NCBI RefSeq assembly: GCF_035982055.1
Contig: NZ_CP108427.1
Location: 9,981,001-10,045,000, forward strand
DNA from: Streptomyces sp. NBC_01288
GTDB taxonomy: Bacteria > Actinomycetota > Actinomycetes > Streptomycetales > Streptomycetaceae
DNA: 64,000 nt
Direction: 5' to 3'
The notes under the pieces were generated by a model. The model worked only from the letters and a program-made list of their open reading frames with translations, was not told the origin of the DNA and searched no databases. The position numbers and the translations under genes are program-made. Shown here piece after piece: positions 1 through 9,339 of the stretch. How positions within the stretch are numbered: position 1 is the stretch's first letter; the number at the start of each line of letters is the position of its first letter.

Positions 1-2
1 CC

Positions 3-965
<963 letters not shown>

Positions 966-989
966 CGTGACGGCGGAGGGGCGGGAGTC

Positions 990-1898
990 TCAGTCCCGAG
1001 TGGTGAGAATGCTCAGCGCGTTCGCGGCCACGACGGCACCGATGCCCGCCCACTCCGCCCAGCCCAGCCGCTGCCCGAGGCCGATCCACCCGACCACGGC
1101 GGCGAGCACGGGATTGACGCTCATGAACAGCCCGAAGGCCGGAGCCGGCACCCGGCGCAGCGTGAACAGATCGGCCAGATACGGCACCGCCGACGACAGC
1201 ACCCCGGCCGCCACCGCGCACGCGGCCGCAGTGAGGGTCGGCGGCTGCCGGACCGCGACGACGATCCCGACCGGCAGGAACATCAGCGCGGACACCCCGG
1301 CCGCCGCGGCCGACCCCTGCGCTCCGGGTATGCGCCTGCCGACGGTCCGGTTGAGCAGGATGTACGACGCCCAGCACACGGCGGCCAGCAGCCCGAGCCC
1401 CATGCCCAGGTAGTCGGCCGAGGGGCGCGGCCGCATCAGTGTCACCACGCCCGCCACCGCGATCACCGCACAACAGGCGTCCACGCGGCGCCGGGTCGCG
1501 GCCAGCGCGATGGACAGCGGACCCAGGAACTCCAGCGTCACCGCCAGACCGAGGCCGACCCGGTCGATGGCGGTGTACAGGGACAGGTTCATCGTCCCGA
1601 ACACCACGGCCAGCAGCAGCACCGGCCACCACTGCCGCCGACTGAACTCCCGCAACCGGGGCCTGCCCACGGCGAACAGGACGGTGGCGGCGACGTACTG
1701 GCGCACCGCGACGACCCCCACCGGCCCGATGACCGGGAAGGCGAGGGAACCGATCGCCGCGCCGAGCTGGTTGGACAGCCCGCTCCCGGCCATGGTGGCG
1801 ACCCCGACGAGGCCCACCCGCGACGGCTGCGGGGTGTCAAGGTCCTTGGCGGGCAGGGGAGTTGAGGCGGCGGCGCGCGCGGGGGCGACTTCAGGCAT
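990..1898 (-). CDS. EamA/DMT-superfamily membrane transporter
   Basis: A 302-residue protein with about ten hydrophobic segments arranged as two EamA repeats, the layout of drug/metabolite exporters of the RhaT/YdcZ type. The N-terminus (about 35 residues, Pro/Ala-rich) precedes the first membrane span. Motifs such as LEFLGPLSIAL and NRTVGRRIPGAQ are common in actinomycete EamA proteins. Transcribed divergently from the LysR gene at 1967, whose likely binding site lies between them, so it is probably that regulator's target. Substrate unknown; DMT members export amino acids, metabolites or aromatic compounds. Confidence 0.85.
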   Translation of the reverse strand: MPEVAPARAAASTPLPAKDLDTPQPSRVGLVGVATMAGSGLSNQLGAAIGSLAFPVIGPVGVVAVRQYVAATVLFAVGRPRLREFSRRQWWPVLLLAVVFGTMNLSLYTAIDRVGLGLAVTLEFLGPLSIALAATRRRVDACCAVIAVAGVVTLMRPRPSADYLGMGLGLLAAVCWASYILLNRTVGRRIPGAQGSAAAAGVSALMFLPVGIVVAVRQPPTLTAAACAVAAGVLSSAVPYLADLFTLRRVPAPAFGLFMSVNPVLAAVVGWIGLGQRLGWAEWAGIGAVVAANALSILTTRD

Positions 1899-1924
1899 GC
1901 TCCGATCGTGCGCCCGTTTGACAC

Positions 1925-1939
1925 TTGCGCAAAATGCAA
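1925..1939. promoter_or_regulatory. LysR-type binding site between divergent genes
   Basis: The sequence TTGCGCAAAATGCAA has inverted TTGC/GCAA arms separated by 7 bases and contains the T-N11-A pattern usual for LysR sites (T at 1926, A at 1938). It lies in the 68-base gap between the DMT exporter and the LysR gene, where a self-regulating LysR protein normally binds. Inference from position and symmetry only. Confidence 0.5.
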
Positions 1940-1952
1940 CAGCGGGACGATC

Positions 1953-1958
1953 TATACG
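1953..1958 (+). promoter_or_regulatory. -10-like element of a probably leaderless lysR transcript
   Basis: TATACG ends 8 bases before the ATG of the LysR gene, and no Shine-Dalgarno-like sequence precedes that ATG (it follows cttgagtc). The arrangement fits a leaderless mRNA starting at or next to the start codon, which is common in actinomycetes. No good -35 is seen at normal spacing, so activation by a regulator is possible. Confidence 0.35.
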
Positions 1959-1966
1959 CTTGAGTC

Positions 1967-2821
1967 ATGGATACGGAGCTGAGGCAGCTGCGGTGTCTCG
2001 TCGCGATCGTCGACGAGGGCACCTTCACCGACGCCGCCGCCGTGCTCGGCGTCTCCCAGGCCGCCGTCTCCCGCACCCTCGCCTCGCTCGAACAGACCCT
2101 GGGCGTACGGCTGTTGCGGCGCACCTCCCGATCGGTGACCCCGACGAGCACCGGGCTGCGGGTGGTCGCGCACGCCCGGCGGGTGCTCGCCGAGGTCGAC
2201 GACCTGGTCCGTGAGGCCACCTCGGGCCACGCCCATCTGCGCATCGGCTACGCCTGGTCGGCGCTCGGCCGGCACACGCTGCCCTTCCAGCGCCGCTGGA
2301 GCCGGGCGCACCCGGAGACCGACCTGCACCTGGTCCGCGTCAACTCGGCCACTTCCGGTCTCGGGGAGGGCACCTGCGAACTCGCCGTGGTCCGCAGGCC
2401 GTTGGACGACCGGCGGTTCGAGTCGGCCATCGTCGGGCTGGAGCGGCGGCTGTGCGCGATGGCCTCCGACGACCCGCTCGCCCGGCGCCGCTCGGTCCGG
2501 CTGGCCGACCTCGCGGGGCGTACCCTCCTCGTCGACCGCCGGACCGGTACCACGACCGCCGATCTGTGGCCGCCCGACTCCCGCCCGGCCACCGAGGACA
2601 CCCACGACGTGGACGACTGGCTCACCGTCATCGCCACCGGCCGCAGCGTCGGCATGACCGCGGAGTCGACCGCCAACCAGTACCCGAGGCCCGGAGTCGT
2701 CTACCGCCCGGTGCGCGACGGCGAGCCCATCGCCGTACGGCTCGCCTGGTGGAAGGACGACCCGCACCCCGCCACCCAGGCCGTACTGGAACTGCTCACC
2801 GCGCTCTACCGCGAGGCCTGA
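1967..2821 (+). CDS. LysR-family transcriptional regulator
   Basis: A 284-residue LysR protein. The N-terminal winged helix-turn-helix is clear (residues 1-60: MDTELRQLRCLVAIVDEGTF followed by a helix with SQAAVSRTLASLE), then a linker helix and a shorter than usual effector domain. The first ATG was chosen because it gives the canonical LysR N-terminus; there is no ribosome binding site, so translation is probably leaderless. It is divergent from the DMT exporter, which it most likely controls. The tannase gene begins 62 bases downstream on the same strand and may be co-transcribed, so a role in sensing a plant phenolic is possible but not shown. Confidence 0.9.
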   Translation: MDTELRQLRCLVAIVDEGTFTDAAAVLGVSQAAVSRTLASLEQTLGVRLLRRTSRSVTPTSTGLRVVAHARRVLAEVDDLVREATSGHAHLRIGYAWSALGRHTLPFQRRWSRAHPETDLHLVRVNSATSGLGEGTCELAVVRRPLDDRRFESAIVGLERRLCAMASDDPLARRRSVRLADLAGRTLLVDRRTGTTTADLWPPDSRPATEDTHDVDDWLTVIATGRSVGMTAESTANQYPRPGVVYRPVRDGEPIAVRLAWWKDDPHPATQAVLELLTALYREA

Positions 2822-2883
2822 GCCTGTCACCCGGGTGGCCCACGGCGGTGGCCTCCGCCGGGGGCCGACTCGACGCTGACAGC

Positions 2884-4770
2884 ATGAGCCCTGGTCATGC
2901 CCATTCGTCGAAGCGGACGAGGATCGTCATCCTGGTGGCCGTCGTCGTCGCGGCCCTCGTCACCGGCCTCGCGCTGCTGCCCGACACGTTCTCGGCGGAC
3001 GCCGACGCGAGCGCGAGCGTCACGAAGGTGTCCACCAGTCCCACCGCGAGTGGTGACGTGGGCAAGAACCTACCGGTCACCCGACCGAAGATCTCCTGCA
3101 CCGACCTGCTGCGGAAGGACTTCGGCACGCTCGACGACGCGGCGACCTCCGTCGCCTCCGCGAGCGTGGTGGCCAAGAGCGGCTCGAACGCGTACGAGTA
3201 CTGCGACGTCAAGGGCACCGTCGCCCCGCAGATCCAGTACGAACTGCGGCTGCCGACCAAGACGTACCGGCAGCGCTACCTCCAGGAGGGCTGCGGCGGC
3301 TACTGCGGCATGGTCGGCGTCAGCGCCCAGCCCGCCGCCTCCACCGGCTGCGCCCCCGTCACCGACGGCTCCTTCGCCCTCGGCCAGGACAACCAGGGCC
3401 ACGTCTCCACCTCCGGCACGGGCGGCGGCTCCGCCGAGGTCTGGGCGACGAACCCCCAGCTCAAGGTGGACTTCGGCTACCGATCCGAGCACGCCTTCGC
3501 GACCGCCGCCAAGGCGATCACCAAGGCGTTCTACGGCGCCGAGCCGACGTACTCCTACTACGACGGCTGCTCGGACGGCGGTCGCGAGACGCTGATGGAG
3601 GTGCAGCGCTACCCCCGCGACTTCAGTGCCGCCCTGGTCGGCGCCCCGGCCTTCAACCAGACCGCGCTCAACGCGATGCAGGAGGCCTACCTCTCCACGA
3701 TCGACTTCCGCGCGGACGGCTCGACGATCCTGCCCGCCTCGAAGCTCGGCACGCTGCACAAGGCCGTCATGGCGAAGTGCGCCGACCCCAAGTTGAACAA
3801 CGACCTCATCCAGGACCCGGCGACCTGCACCTTCGACCCGGCGAGCCTCAAGTGCGCCGACAACAAAGACACTTCGAGCTGTCTCACCTCCGAACAGGTC
3901 GACGTCGTACGCAAGGCCTACGCGGGTGCGACCGCTCCGGACGGCACCCATCTCTACACGGGTGGCCAGCCCTACGGTTCCGAGGCCGCCTGGGAGGGGC
4001 TGTTCATCCCCAGGGCCGGCCAGGGGCAGAGTTCGGTGCAGCTGTACGGGATCGGGCTCGGATTCCTGCGCTGGGTCGGGAAGTGGGAGGCCGATCCCAC
4101 GCTGAGGCTCGACGCGTCCCTGTTCACCGTAGACACCTTCAAGGCCTACCAGCGCGAGGTCTCCGGGATCTACGACGCCACCGACCCCGACCTCACCAAG
4201 TTCCATGAGGCGGGCGGCAAGTTGATCCAGTGGCACGGGCTGACCGACCCCAACATCCCGCCCACCGGCACCCGCGCCTACCGCCAGGCCGTGATCGACA
4301 CCATGGGACAGGACAAGGCCGACGACTTCTACCGCCTGTATCTGTTCCCCGGCGTCAACCACTGCGGAGGCGGTGACGGGCCCGACAGCTTCGACCTGCT
4401 GAGCCGGCTGATCTCCTGGCGGGAGACCGGCAGGACCCCCGGCGCCGTCATCGCGTCCAAGACCAGCGGCGGCGACGAGCCCGGGGGACCGGCGGGCGGT
4501 CGGCTCGGAGGGGGAGGTGCGAAGGCTTCCGCGAGTGCCGACAGCACCGCGCCCACCGTCGAGTACACGCGGCCCGTCTACCCGTACCCGCAACTCGTCG
4601 CCTACGACGGCTCGGGCGACAAGAAGGACGCGGCCAACTACCGCGCCTACACGCCCGACAAGCTGCCCGACGACCACTACAAGTGGGCCGGCTCCTTCAC
4701 CTCGGGCTACCAGGAGTGGTGCGAGACGAAGGACGACAAGTCGATGAGCTGCGGCCGGCACGAGCCGTAG
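2884..4770 (+). CDS. Tannase/feruloyl esterase family protein, secreted or membrane-anchored
   Basis: The family hydrolyses ester bonds of gallate or hydroxycinnamate esters (tannase, feruloyl esterase, MHETase). This 628-residue protein has a positively charged start and one hydrophobic segment (about 12-34), so it is exported or anchored outside the cell. The Cys-Ser-Asp-His-Cys catalytic arrangement of the family is visible: GCSDGG (Ser about 230), HGLTDPNIPP (Asp about 455) and GVNHCGGG (His about 493), the two neighbouring Cys normally being disulfide-linked. The ATG used is the one directly before the charged/hydrophobic leader; upstream in-frame codons lie inside lysR. It sits next to a GntR/galBCD-like operon, so release of gallate from gallotannins is the favoured role. 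Feruloyl or other aryl ester substrates remain possible. Confidence 0.88.
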   Translation: MSPGHAHSSKRTRIVILVAVVVAALVTGLALLPDTFSADADASASVTKVSTSPTASGDVGKNLPVTRPKISCTDLLRKDFGTLDDAATSVASASVVAKSGSNAYEYCDVKGTVAPQIQYELRLPTKTYRQRYLQEGCGGYCGMVGVSAQPAASTGCAPVTDGSFALGQDNQGHVSTSGTGGGSAEVWATNPQLKVDFGYRSEHAFATAAKAITKAFYGAEPTYSYYDGCSDGGRETLMEVQRYPRDFSAALVGAPAFNQTALNAMQEAYLSTIDFRADGSTILPASKLGTLHKAVMAKCADPKLNNDLIQDPATCTFDPASLKCADNKDTSSCLTSEQVDVVRKAYAGATAPDGTHLYTGGQPYGSEAAWEGLFIPRAGQGQSSVQLYGIGLGFLRWVGKWEADPTLRLDASLFTVDTFKAYQREVSGIYDATDPDLTKFHEAGGKLIQWHGLTDPNIPPTGTRAYRQAVIDTMGQDKADDFYRLYLFPGVNHCGGGDGPDSFDLLSRLISWRETGRTPGAVIASKTSGGDEPGGPAGGRLGGGGAKASASADSTAPTVEYTRPVYPYPQLVAYDGSGDKKDAANYRAYTPDKLPDDHYKWAGSFTSGYQEWCETKDDKSMSCGRHEP

Positions 4771-4802
4771 GCAAGCATGAGAAGGTCGTAGAAATACGCT
4801 GT

Positions 4803-4841
4803 CCACTGCCCGTCCATGGCCGGTCCATGGGCGGGCAGTGG
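4803..4841. terminator. Long hairpin after the tannase gene
   Basis: A 17-bp stem (CCACTGCCCGTCCATGG against CCATGGGCGGGCAGTGG, one T/G position that is a G-U pair in RNA) closes a 5-base loop, 33 bases after the tannase stop. There is no T-run, as is usual for Streptomyces terminators. It separates the tannase transcript from the gntR promoter. Confidence 0.7.
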
Positions 4842-4880
4842 CGTGTCTGCGGTAAGTATGGGCGGAAGCATGCGTGCAAT

Positions 4881-4926
4881 ACGGCGGACAAAATTGTTGA
4901 CAATCTTGTTTGGCTAGATTTAGGTT
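4881..4926 (+). promoter_or_regulatory. gntR promoter with tandem 12-bp operator
   Basis: A -35 TTGACA (4897-4902) and a -10 TAGGTT (4921-4926) are 18 bases apart. The -35 lies inside ATTGTTGACAAT (4893-4904), a palindrome with 5-bp arms ATTGT/ACAAT typical of FCD-type GntR operators. The preceding 12 bases (ACGGCGGACAAA) look like a weaker copy. The same layout occurs before the MFS gene and the esterase gene, so this is the likely autoregulatory site of the GntR protein. Confidence 0.7.
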
Positions 4927-4955
4927 CGACAGGCACTCACTCAGGGAGGGCAACG

Positions 4956-5606
4956 ATGCCGAAAGAAGCCCGTCCGAGCACCGGGGAGCAGGCCAAGCAG
5001 CATGCGCTCACGCAGCTGCGGCAGGCGATCCTGCAGGGCGACATGGCACCGGCGCAGCGGTTGGTGGAGAACGAACTCGCCGAGCAGTTCGATGTGACGC
5101 GGGCCAGCATCCGGGCGGCGCTGATCGATCTGGCGGCCGAGGGGCTGGTGGAGCGGATCCGCAACCGGGGTTCCCGGGTGCGGGTGGTGACCGTGGAGGA
5201 AGCGGTCGCCATCACCGAGTGCCGCATGGTCCTGGAGGGACTGTGCGCGGCCAAGGCGGCCGTCGCGGCCAGCGACGAGCAGCTGACCGAACTGACGGAT
5301 CTGGGCCGGGCCATGACCAAGGCCGTGGCCGACGGCGAGCCGGTGACCTACTCCGAGCTCAACAGCGAACTCCACTACAAGGTACGGGAGTTCTCCGGCC
5401 AGCAGACGGCCGTGGCCCTGCTGGAGCGGCTCAACGCCCAACTGGTGCGTCACCGCTTCCAGTTGGCGCTGCGACCGGGGCGTCCGCAGCAGTCCCTGAG
5501 TCAGCATCTGGCGATGATCGAGGCGATCACGGCCAGGGACCCCCAGGCGGCCGAGGCGGCCGTCCGCGCCCATCTCACCAGTGTGATCGAGGCGTTGCGC
5601 GACTGA
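4956..5606 (+). CDS. GntR-family (FCD) transcriptional regulator
   Basis: A 216-residue regulator: an N-terminal winged helix (about residues 15-80, with ALTQLRQAILQGDMAPAQRL and the recognition helix in FDVTRASIRAAL) and a C-terminal all-helical FCD ligand domain whose metal/ligand region includes NSELHYKV and HLAMIEAI. FCD proteins usually repress catabolic operons and are released by the substrate or an intermediate. The ATG after GGGAGGG was chosen. It is the first gene of the galB-galC-galD-like operon, and its probable operator is repeated before the transporter and a distant esterase. Gallate or an oxalomesaconate-pathway intermediate is the likely inducer (inference). Confidence 0.92.
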   Translation: MPKEARPSTGEQAKQHALTQLRQAILQGDMAPAQRLVENELAEQFDVTRASIRAALIDLAAEGLVERIRNRGSRVRVVTVEEAVAITECRMVLEGLCAAKAAVAASDEQLTELTDLGRAMTKAVADGEPVTYSELNSELHYKVREFSGQQTAVALLERLNAQLVRHRFQLALRPGRPQQSLSQHLAMIEAITARDPQAAEAAVRAHLTSVIEALRD

Positions 5607-5667
5607 CGCGCGGCGCAGCGGCACACCGGGGGCGGGCGCACACCTGTCCATCAAGGAGATTCGAGTC

Positions 5668-6417
5668 ATGACGCACGGCAACGCGCCCGCCACCCCACGA
5701 TCGACACTCGTCGTCACGGCGCATGCCGGGGACTTCGTCTGGCGGGCGGGCGGAGCCATCGCCCTGTCCGCCGCCCGCGGCGAGAAGGTCACCATCGCCT
5801 GTCTGACCTTCGGCGAGCGCGGTGAGTCCGCGAAGGCCTGGCGCGAGGGCAAGAAGCTGGACGAGATCAAGGCGATACGCCGGGACGAGGCCGAGCGTGC
5901 CGCGGCCGCCCTCGGCGCCGAGGTCCGTTTCTTCGACGCGGGCGACTATCCCCTGGTCGCCACCGCCGAGTTGACCGACAAGCTCGTCGAGGTCTACCGG
6001 GCCACGCAGCCCGACGTCGTGCTCACCCACCCCACCGAGGACCCGTACAACGGCGACCACCCGGCCGCCAACCGGATGGCGCTGGAGGCCCGCGTCCTCG
6101 CGCAGGCCATCGGCTATCCCGGCGAGGGCGAGATCATCGGCGCCCCGCCGGTCTTCTACTTCGAGCCGCACCAGCCCGAGATGAGCGGCTTCAAGCCCGA
6201 GGTCCTCCTCGACATCACCGAGGTCTGGGACACCAAGCGCAAGGCGATGGAGTGCCTCGGCGCCCAGCAGCACCTGTGGGACTACTACACCGACCTGGCC
6301 GTACGCCGAGGCGTCCAGCTCAAGCGCAACGCCGGCCCGAACCTGGGCCTCGCCCACAAGACGATGGCCGAGGCGTTCATGCGCCCGTACCCGCAGATCG
6401 CGAAGGAGCTGGCATAA
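5668..6417 (+). CDS. galB: PIG-L-family hydratase, likely 4-oxalomesaconate hydratase
   Basis: In Pseudomonas putida GalB, a PIG-L-fold Zn enzyme, hydrates 4-oxalomesaconate to 4-carboxy-4-hydroxy-2-oxoadipate (CHA). This 249-residue protein has the PIG-L fold, but the deacetylase motif AHPDDE is replaced by AHAGDFVWRAGGAIAL, the form I recall for GalB-type hydratases rather than sugar deacetylases. FGERGESAKAWREGKKLDEI and HPTEDPYNGDHPAANR (the second metal-binding block) follow. A good ribosome site (AAGGAG) precedes the ATG. It lies between gntR and the aldolase and tautomerase genes of the same pathway, which is the strongest argument for the function. Confidence 0.83.
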   Translation: MTHGNAPATPRSTLVVTAHAGDFVWRAGGAIALSAARGEKVTIACLTFGERGESAKAWREGKKLDEIKAIRRDEAERAAAALGAEVRFFDAGDYPLVATAELTDKLVEVYRATQPDVVLTHPTEDPYNGDHPAANRMALEARVLAQAIGYPGEGEIIGAPPVFYFEPHQPEMSGFKPEVLLDITEVWDTKRKAMECLGAQQHLWDYYTDLAVRRGVQLKRNAGPNLGLAHKTMAEAFMRPYPQIAKELA

Positions 6418-6419
6418 CC

Positions 6420-7124
6420 ATGGGCGGCGTGATCGTCACCAACCCCCCGAAGGCGGACGCGAAGGACGTCGAGGCGCTGGCCGCCTTCGGCGTGGCCACC
6501 GTCAGCGAGGCCATGGGGCGTACGGGCCTGCTCGGGCCGTCGATTCGCCCTGTCCAGCAGGGAGTTCGGGTCGCGGGCACCGCCGTGACCGTGCTCAGCT
6601 GGCCCGGCGACAACCTCATGATCCACGCGGCCGTCGAGCAGTGCGGCGAGGGCGACATCCTGGTCGTCACCACCACCTCCCCGTGCACGGACGGCCTGTT
6701 CGGCGAGCTCTTCGCCACCGCGCTCCAGAAGCGCGGGGTGCGCGGAGTCGTCCTCAACACCGGCATCCGCGACACCCAGGAACTGCGCGACATGGGCTTC
6801 GCCGCCTGGTCCCGCGCCGTCTCCTCCCAGGGCACCGTCAAGGCCACCGGCGGCTCGGTCAACGTGCCCATCGCCATCGACGGCCAGGTCGTCCGCCCCG
6901 GTGACGTGATCGTCGCCGACGACGACGGCGTGGTGGTCGTCCCGCGCGAGAAGGCACGCGAGACCGCCGAGAGGTCCGAGGCCCGCGAGGCCAAGGAGGC
7001 CGCCACTCGCGCCGCCTTCCTGGCGGGCCAACTCGGCCTGGACCGCTACGGATTGCGCGACACCCTCAAGCGACTCGGCGTCGAGTACCAGTCGTACGAG
7101 GAGTACACCGGAGCCGGGTCGTGA
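6420..7124 (+). CDS. galC: RraA-like 4-carboxy-4-hydroxy-2-oxoadipate (CHA) aldolase
   Basis: CHA aldolases (GalC, LigK) are divalent-metal class II pyruvate aldolases of the RraA fold that split CHA into pyruvate and oxaloacetate. The 234-residue length fits. Visible features are the SEAMGRTG segment near the N-terminus, the GDILVV strand, and the GIRDTQELRDMGF motif whose Arg-Asp pair binds pyruvate and metal, followed by VRPGDVIVADDDGVVVVP. The ATG is 2 bases after the galB stop; a longer in-frame start inside galB is unlikely. The stop overlaps the GTG of the next gene. HMG aldolase activity is a known side activity of the family. Confidence 0.87.
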   Translation: MGGVIVTNPPKADAKDVEALAAFGVATVSEAMGRTGLLGPSIRPVQQGVRVAGTAVTVLSWPGDNLMIHAAVEQCGEGDILVVTTTSPCTDGLFGELFATALQKRGVRGVVLNTGIRDTQELRDMGFAAWSRAVSSQGTVKATGGSVNVPIAIDGQVVRPGDVIVADDDGVVVVPREKARETAERSEAREAKEAATRAAFLAGQLGLDRYGLRDTLKRLGVEYQSYEEYTGAGS

Positions 7125-8269
7125 CAGGGCCCTCGGAGGTCCGCTGCATGCTGATGCGCGGCGGCACCTCCAAGGGCGCCTACTTCCTGGCCGAGGACCT
7201 CCCCGCCGACCCGGCCGAACGCGACGACCTGCTGCTGCGCGTCATGGGCAGCCCCGACCCGCGCCAGATCGACGGCCTGGGCGGCGCCCACCCGCTCACC
7301 AGCAAGGTCGGCGTGGTCTCCGCCTCGACCGACCCCGAGGCCGACGTCGACTACCTGTTCCTGCAAGTCGCCGTCGACCGCCCTGAGGTGACGGACCGTC
7401 AGAACTGCGGCAACATTCTCGCCGGAATAGGCCCGTTCGCCGTGGAGCGGGGGCTCGTGGCCCCCGATGACGGCGAGACCTCCGTCCGCATCCGGATGCT
7501 CAACACCGGGGAACTGGCGATCGCCAGCTTCCCGACTCCGGGCGGGCGGGTCGACTACACCGGCACCGCGGAGATCTCCGGCGTCCCCGGCACCGCGGCA
7601 CCGGTGGTGATCGAATTCCCGCAGGGCGCGAACCCGCTGCTGCCGACCGGCCGTGTCCGCGACGTGATCGCCGGCACCGAGGTGACATGCGTCGACAACG
7701 GCATGCCGGTCGTCCTGATCCCGGCCGCCGCACTGGACGTCACGGGGTACGAGACGCCCGCCGACCTGGAGGAGAACGCCACTCTCGCCGCCCGCCTACG
7801 GGAGATCCGCCTGGCCGCCGGAAAGCTGATGGGCCTCGGTGACGTCGAGCACACCACGATCCCCAAGCTCAGCCTGCTCGCACCGCCCGCGGACGGCGGC
7901 GCGGTGATGACCCGCACCTTCATCCCGGTGCGCTGCCACACCTCCATCGGTGTCCTGGGCGCCGCGAGCGTGGCGGCGGGGCTCCTTGTCCCCGGCGGGG
8001 TGGGGGAGGGCATCGCGGAGGTACCCGCACAAAGTGACCGAATTCGCATCGAGCATCCCAGCGGATTCCTAGACATCGAAACTAGCGTGGACGCCGGATC
8101 CGCGGGCTCCGCTCCCGTGGTCCGCAGAACCGCGGTCGTCCGCACCGCACGCAAGATCTTCGACGGCACGGTCTTCCCCCGGCCCGCCGACATCGAACCG
8201 ACCGACACCGCTCCGACTCCCGCACCCGCACGCCCCCTTGGAGGCAACGATGGCTCCGCCGCTCGGTGA
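7121..8269 (+). CDS. galD: PrpF/GalD-family tautomerase, likely 4-oxalomesaconate tautomerase
   Basis: GalD converts the enol/keto forms and double-bond isomers of 4-oxalomesaconate so that GalB can hydrate it. The 382-residue protein belongs to the PrpF family (two diaminopimelate-epimerase-like halves). It begins with RCMLMRGGTSKGAYFLAEDL, the family N-terminus, and contains NCGNILAGIGPFAVERGL and, in the second half, RCHTSIGVLGAASVAAG. The GTG start overlaps the aldolase stop (GTGA). Its end overlaps the start of the dioxygenase gene by 20 bases, indicating tight translational coupling. Other PrpF members act on aconitate; the neighbours decide here. Confidence 0.86.
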   Translation: MTGPSEVRCMLMRGGTSKGAYFLAEDLPADPAERDDLLLRVMGSPDPRQIDGLGGAHPLTSKVGVVSASTDPEADVDYLFLQVAVDRPEVTDRQNCGNILAGIGPFAVERGLVAPDDGETSVRIRMLNTGELAIASFPTPGGRVDYTGTAEISGVPGTAAPVVIEFPQGANPLLPTGRVRDVIAGTEVTCVDNGMPVVLIPAAALDVTGYETPADLEENATLAARLREIRLAAGKLMGLGDVEHTTIPKLSLLAPPADGGAVMTRTFIPVRCHTSIGVLGAASVAAGLLVPGGVGEGIAEVPAQSDRIRIEHPSGFLDIETSVDAGSAGSAPVVRRTAVVRTARKIFDGTVFPRPADIEPTDTAPTPAPARPLGGNDGSAAR

Positions 8270-9200
8270 CATCGCCCATATCGGCCACGCCCAGCTCTTC
8301 ACCCCGGACCTGGACGCCAGTGTCGCCTTCTTCACCGACTACCTGGGCCTCACCGTGAACGGCCAGGACGGCGACACCGTCCACCTCCGGACCTACGACG
8401 ACTACGAGCACCACAGCCTGGTCCTCACCGCCCGCGAACAGCCCGGCCTCGGCCGGCTCGCCCTGCGCACCTCCAGCGAGGAGGCCCTCCAGCGCCGTAT
8501 CAAGGCGATCGAGGAGGCGGGCGGCACCGGCAGGTGGGTCGAGGACGAGCCCGGCCTCGGCAAGCTCTACGTCACCACCGACCCGGACGGCCACGAGCAC
8601 GCCCTGTACTGGGAGAGCGAGTACTACCAGGCCCCCGACGAGCTGAAGCCCGCACTGAAGAACCAGCCACAGGCCAAGCCCAACAAGGGCGTCGGCGTAC
8701 GGCGGTTGGACCACATCAACTTCCTTGCCGCGGACGTGCTTTCGAGCGCCGAGTTCCAGCAACAGGTGCTGGGCGCAAGGCCGACGGAGCAGATCCGGCT
8801 CAACAGCGGGCGGATCGCGGCGCGTTGGCTGACGTACACGAACAAGTCGTACGACGTCGTCTACACCGAGGACTGGACCGGTTCGACCGGCCGGCTGCAC
8901 CACATCGCCTTCGCGACCGACACCCGCGAGGACATCCTGCGCGCGGCCGATCTCGCCATCGACACCGGTGTGTTCATCGAGACGGGCCCGCACAAGCACG
9001 CCATCCAGCAGACGTTCTTCCTCTACGTCTACGAGCCCGGCGGCAACCGTATCGAGCTGTGCAACCCGCTCACACGGCTCGTCCTGGCGCCCGACTGGCC
9101 GCTGATCACCTGGACCGAGGAGGAGCGGAAGAAGGGGCAGGCCTGGGGCCTGAAGACCATCGAGTCCTTCCATACGCACGGGACTCCGCCGGTCGGCTGA
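8250..9200 (+). CDS. Type I extradiol (catechol 2,3-dioxygenase-like) ring-cleavage enzyme
   Basis: A 316-residue two-domain VOC-fold dioxygenase. The iron ligands line up with those of catechol 2,3-dioxygenase (XylE H153/H214/E265): His155 (RLDHINF), His218 (RLHHIAF), Glu269 (NRIELCN). His250 and Tyr259 correspond to the catalytic His and Tyr before the last ligand. The ATG after GGAGG was used, inside the end of galD. As the only ring-opening enzyme in an operon whose other products process 4-oxalomesaconate, it is inferred to cleave gallate or a close trihydroxybenzoate at the 4,5 position. Known gallate dioxygenases (GalA, DesB) are of the unrelated LigB family, so the substrate needs testing. 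Protocatechuate is the main alternative. Confidence 0.87.
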   Translation: MAPPLGDIAHIGHAQLFTPDLDASVAFFTDYLGLTVNGQDGDTVHLRTYDDYEHHSLVLTAREQPGLGRLALRTSSEEALQRRIKAIEEAGGTGRWVEDEPGLGKLYVTTDPDGHEHALYWESEYYQAPDELKPALKNQPQAKPNKGVGVRRLDHINFLAADVLSSAEFQQQVLGARPTEQIRLNSGRIAARWLTYTNKSYDVVYTEDWTGSTGRLHHIAFATDTREDILRAADLAIDTGVFIETGPHKHAIQQTFFLYVYEPGGNRIELCNPLTRLVLAPDWPLITWTEEERKKGQAWGLKTIESFHTHGTPPVG

Positions 9201-9262
9201 GCGGTGCGCGGAAGCCACTGAGCGGTGCGCGCGAGAGCCGTCCTCCCTGGATTGTCGATGAG

Positions 9263-9308
9263 ATTGTTGACAAAAACGTTGACTATCCAGCGGGTGGCTC
9301 TTTAGCGT
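9263..9308 (+). promoter_or_regulatory. MFS transporter promoter with tandem 12-bp operator
   Basis: Two adjacent 12-bp units, ATTGTTGACAAA (9263-9274) and AACGTTGACTAT (9275-9286), match the gntR operator; the second supplies a -35 TTGACT (9279-9284). A -10 TAGCGT (9303-9308) follows at 18 bases, the same spacing as at gntR. This indicates control of the transporter by the GntR protein, separately from the gal genes upstream. Confidence 0.7.
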
Positions 9309-9339
9309 CTAGCGCACCAAGTACGAGAGGTAACCAACG

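Noticed and set aside
3070-4953. A long minus-strand open frame opposite the tannase gene
   Set aside because: No recognisable domain, biased composition, and it runs through the terminator hairpin and gntR promoter; the plus-strand tannase has its catalytic motifs.
5668-6417. Reading the PIG-L protein as an N-acetylglucosaminyl deacetylase
   Set aside because: The AHPDDE motif is changed to AHAGDF and the neighbours are the CHA aldolase and GalD-like tautomerase genes, so the hydratase reading fits better.
9197-9231. Direct repeat CTGAGCGGTGCGCG twice after the dioxygenase gene
   Set aside because: Short and low complexity in GC-rich DNA; no regulatory or mobile-element meaning could be supported.
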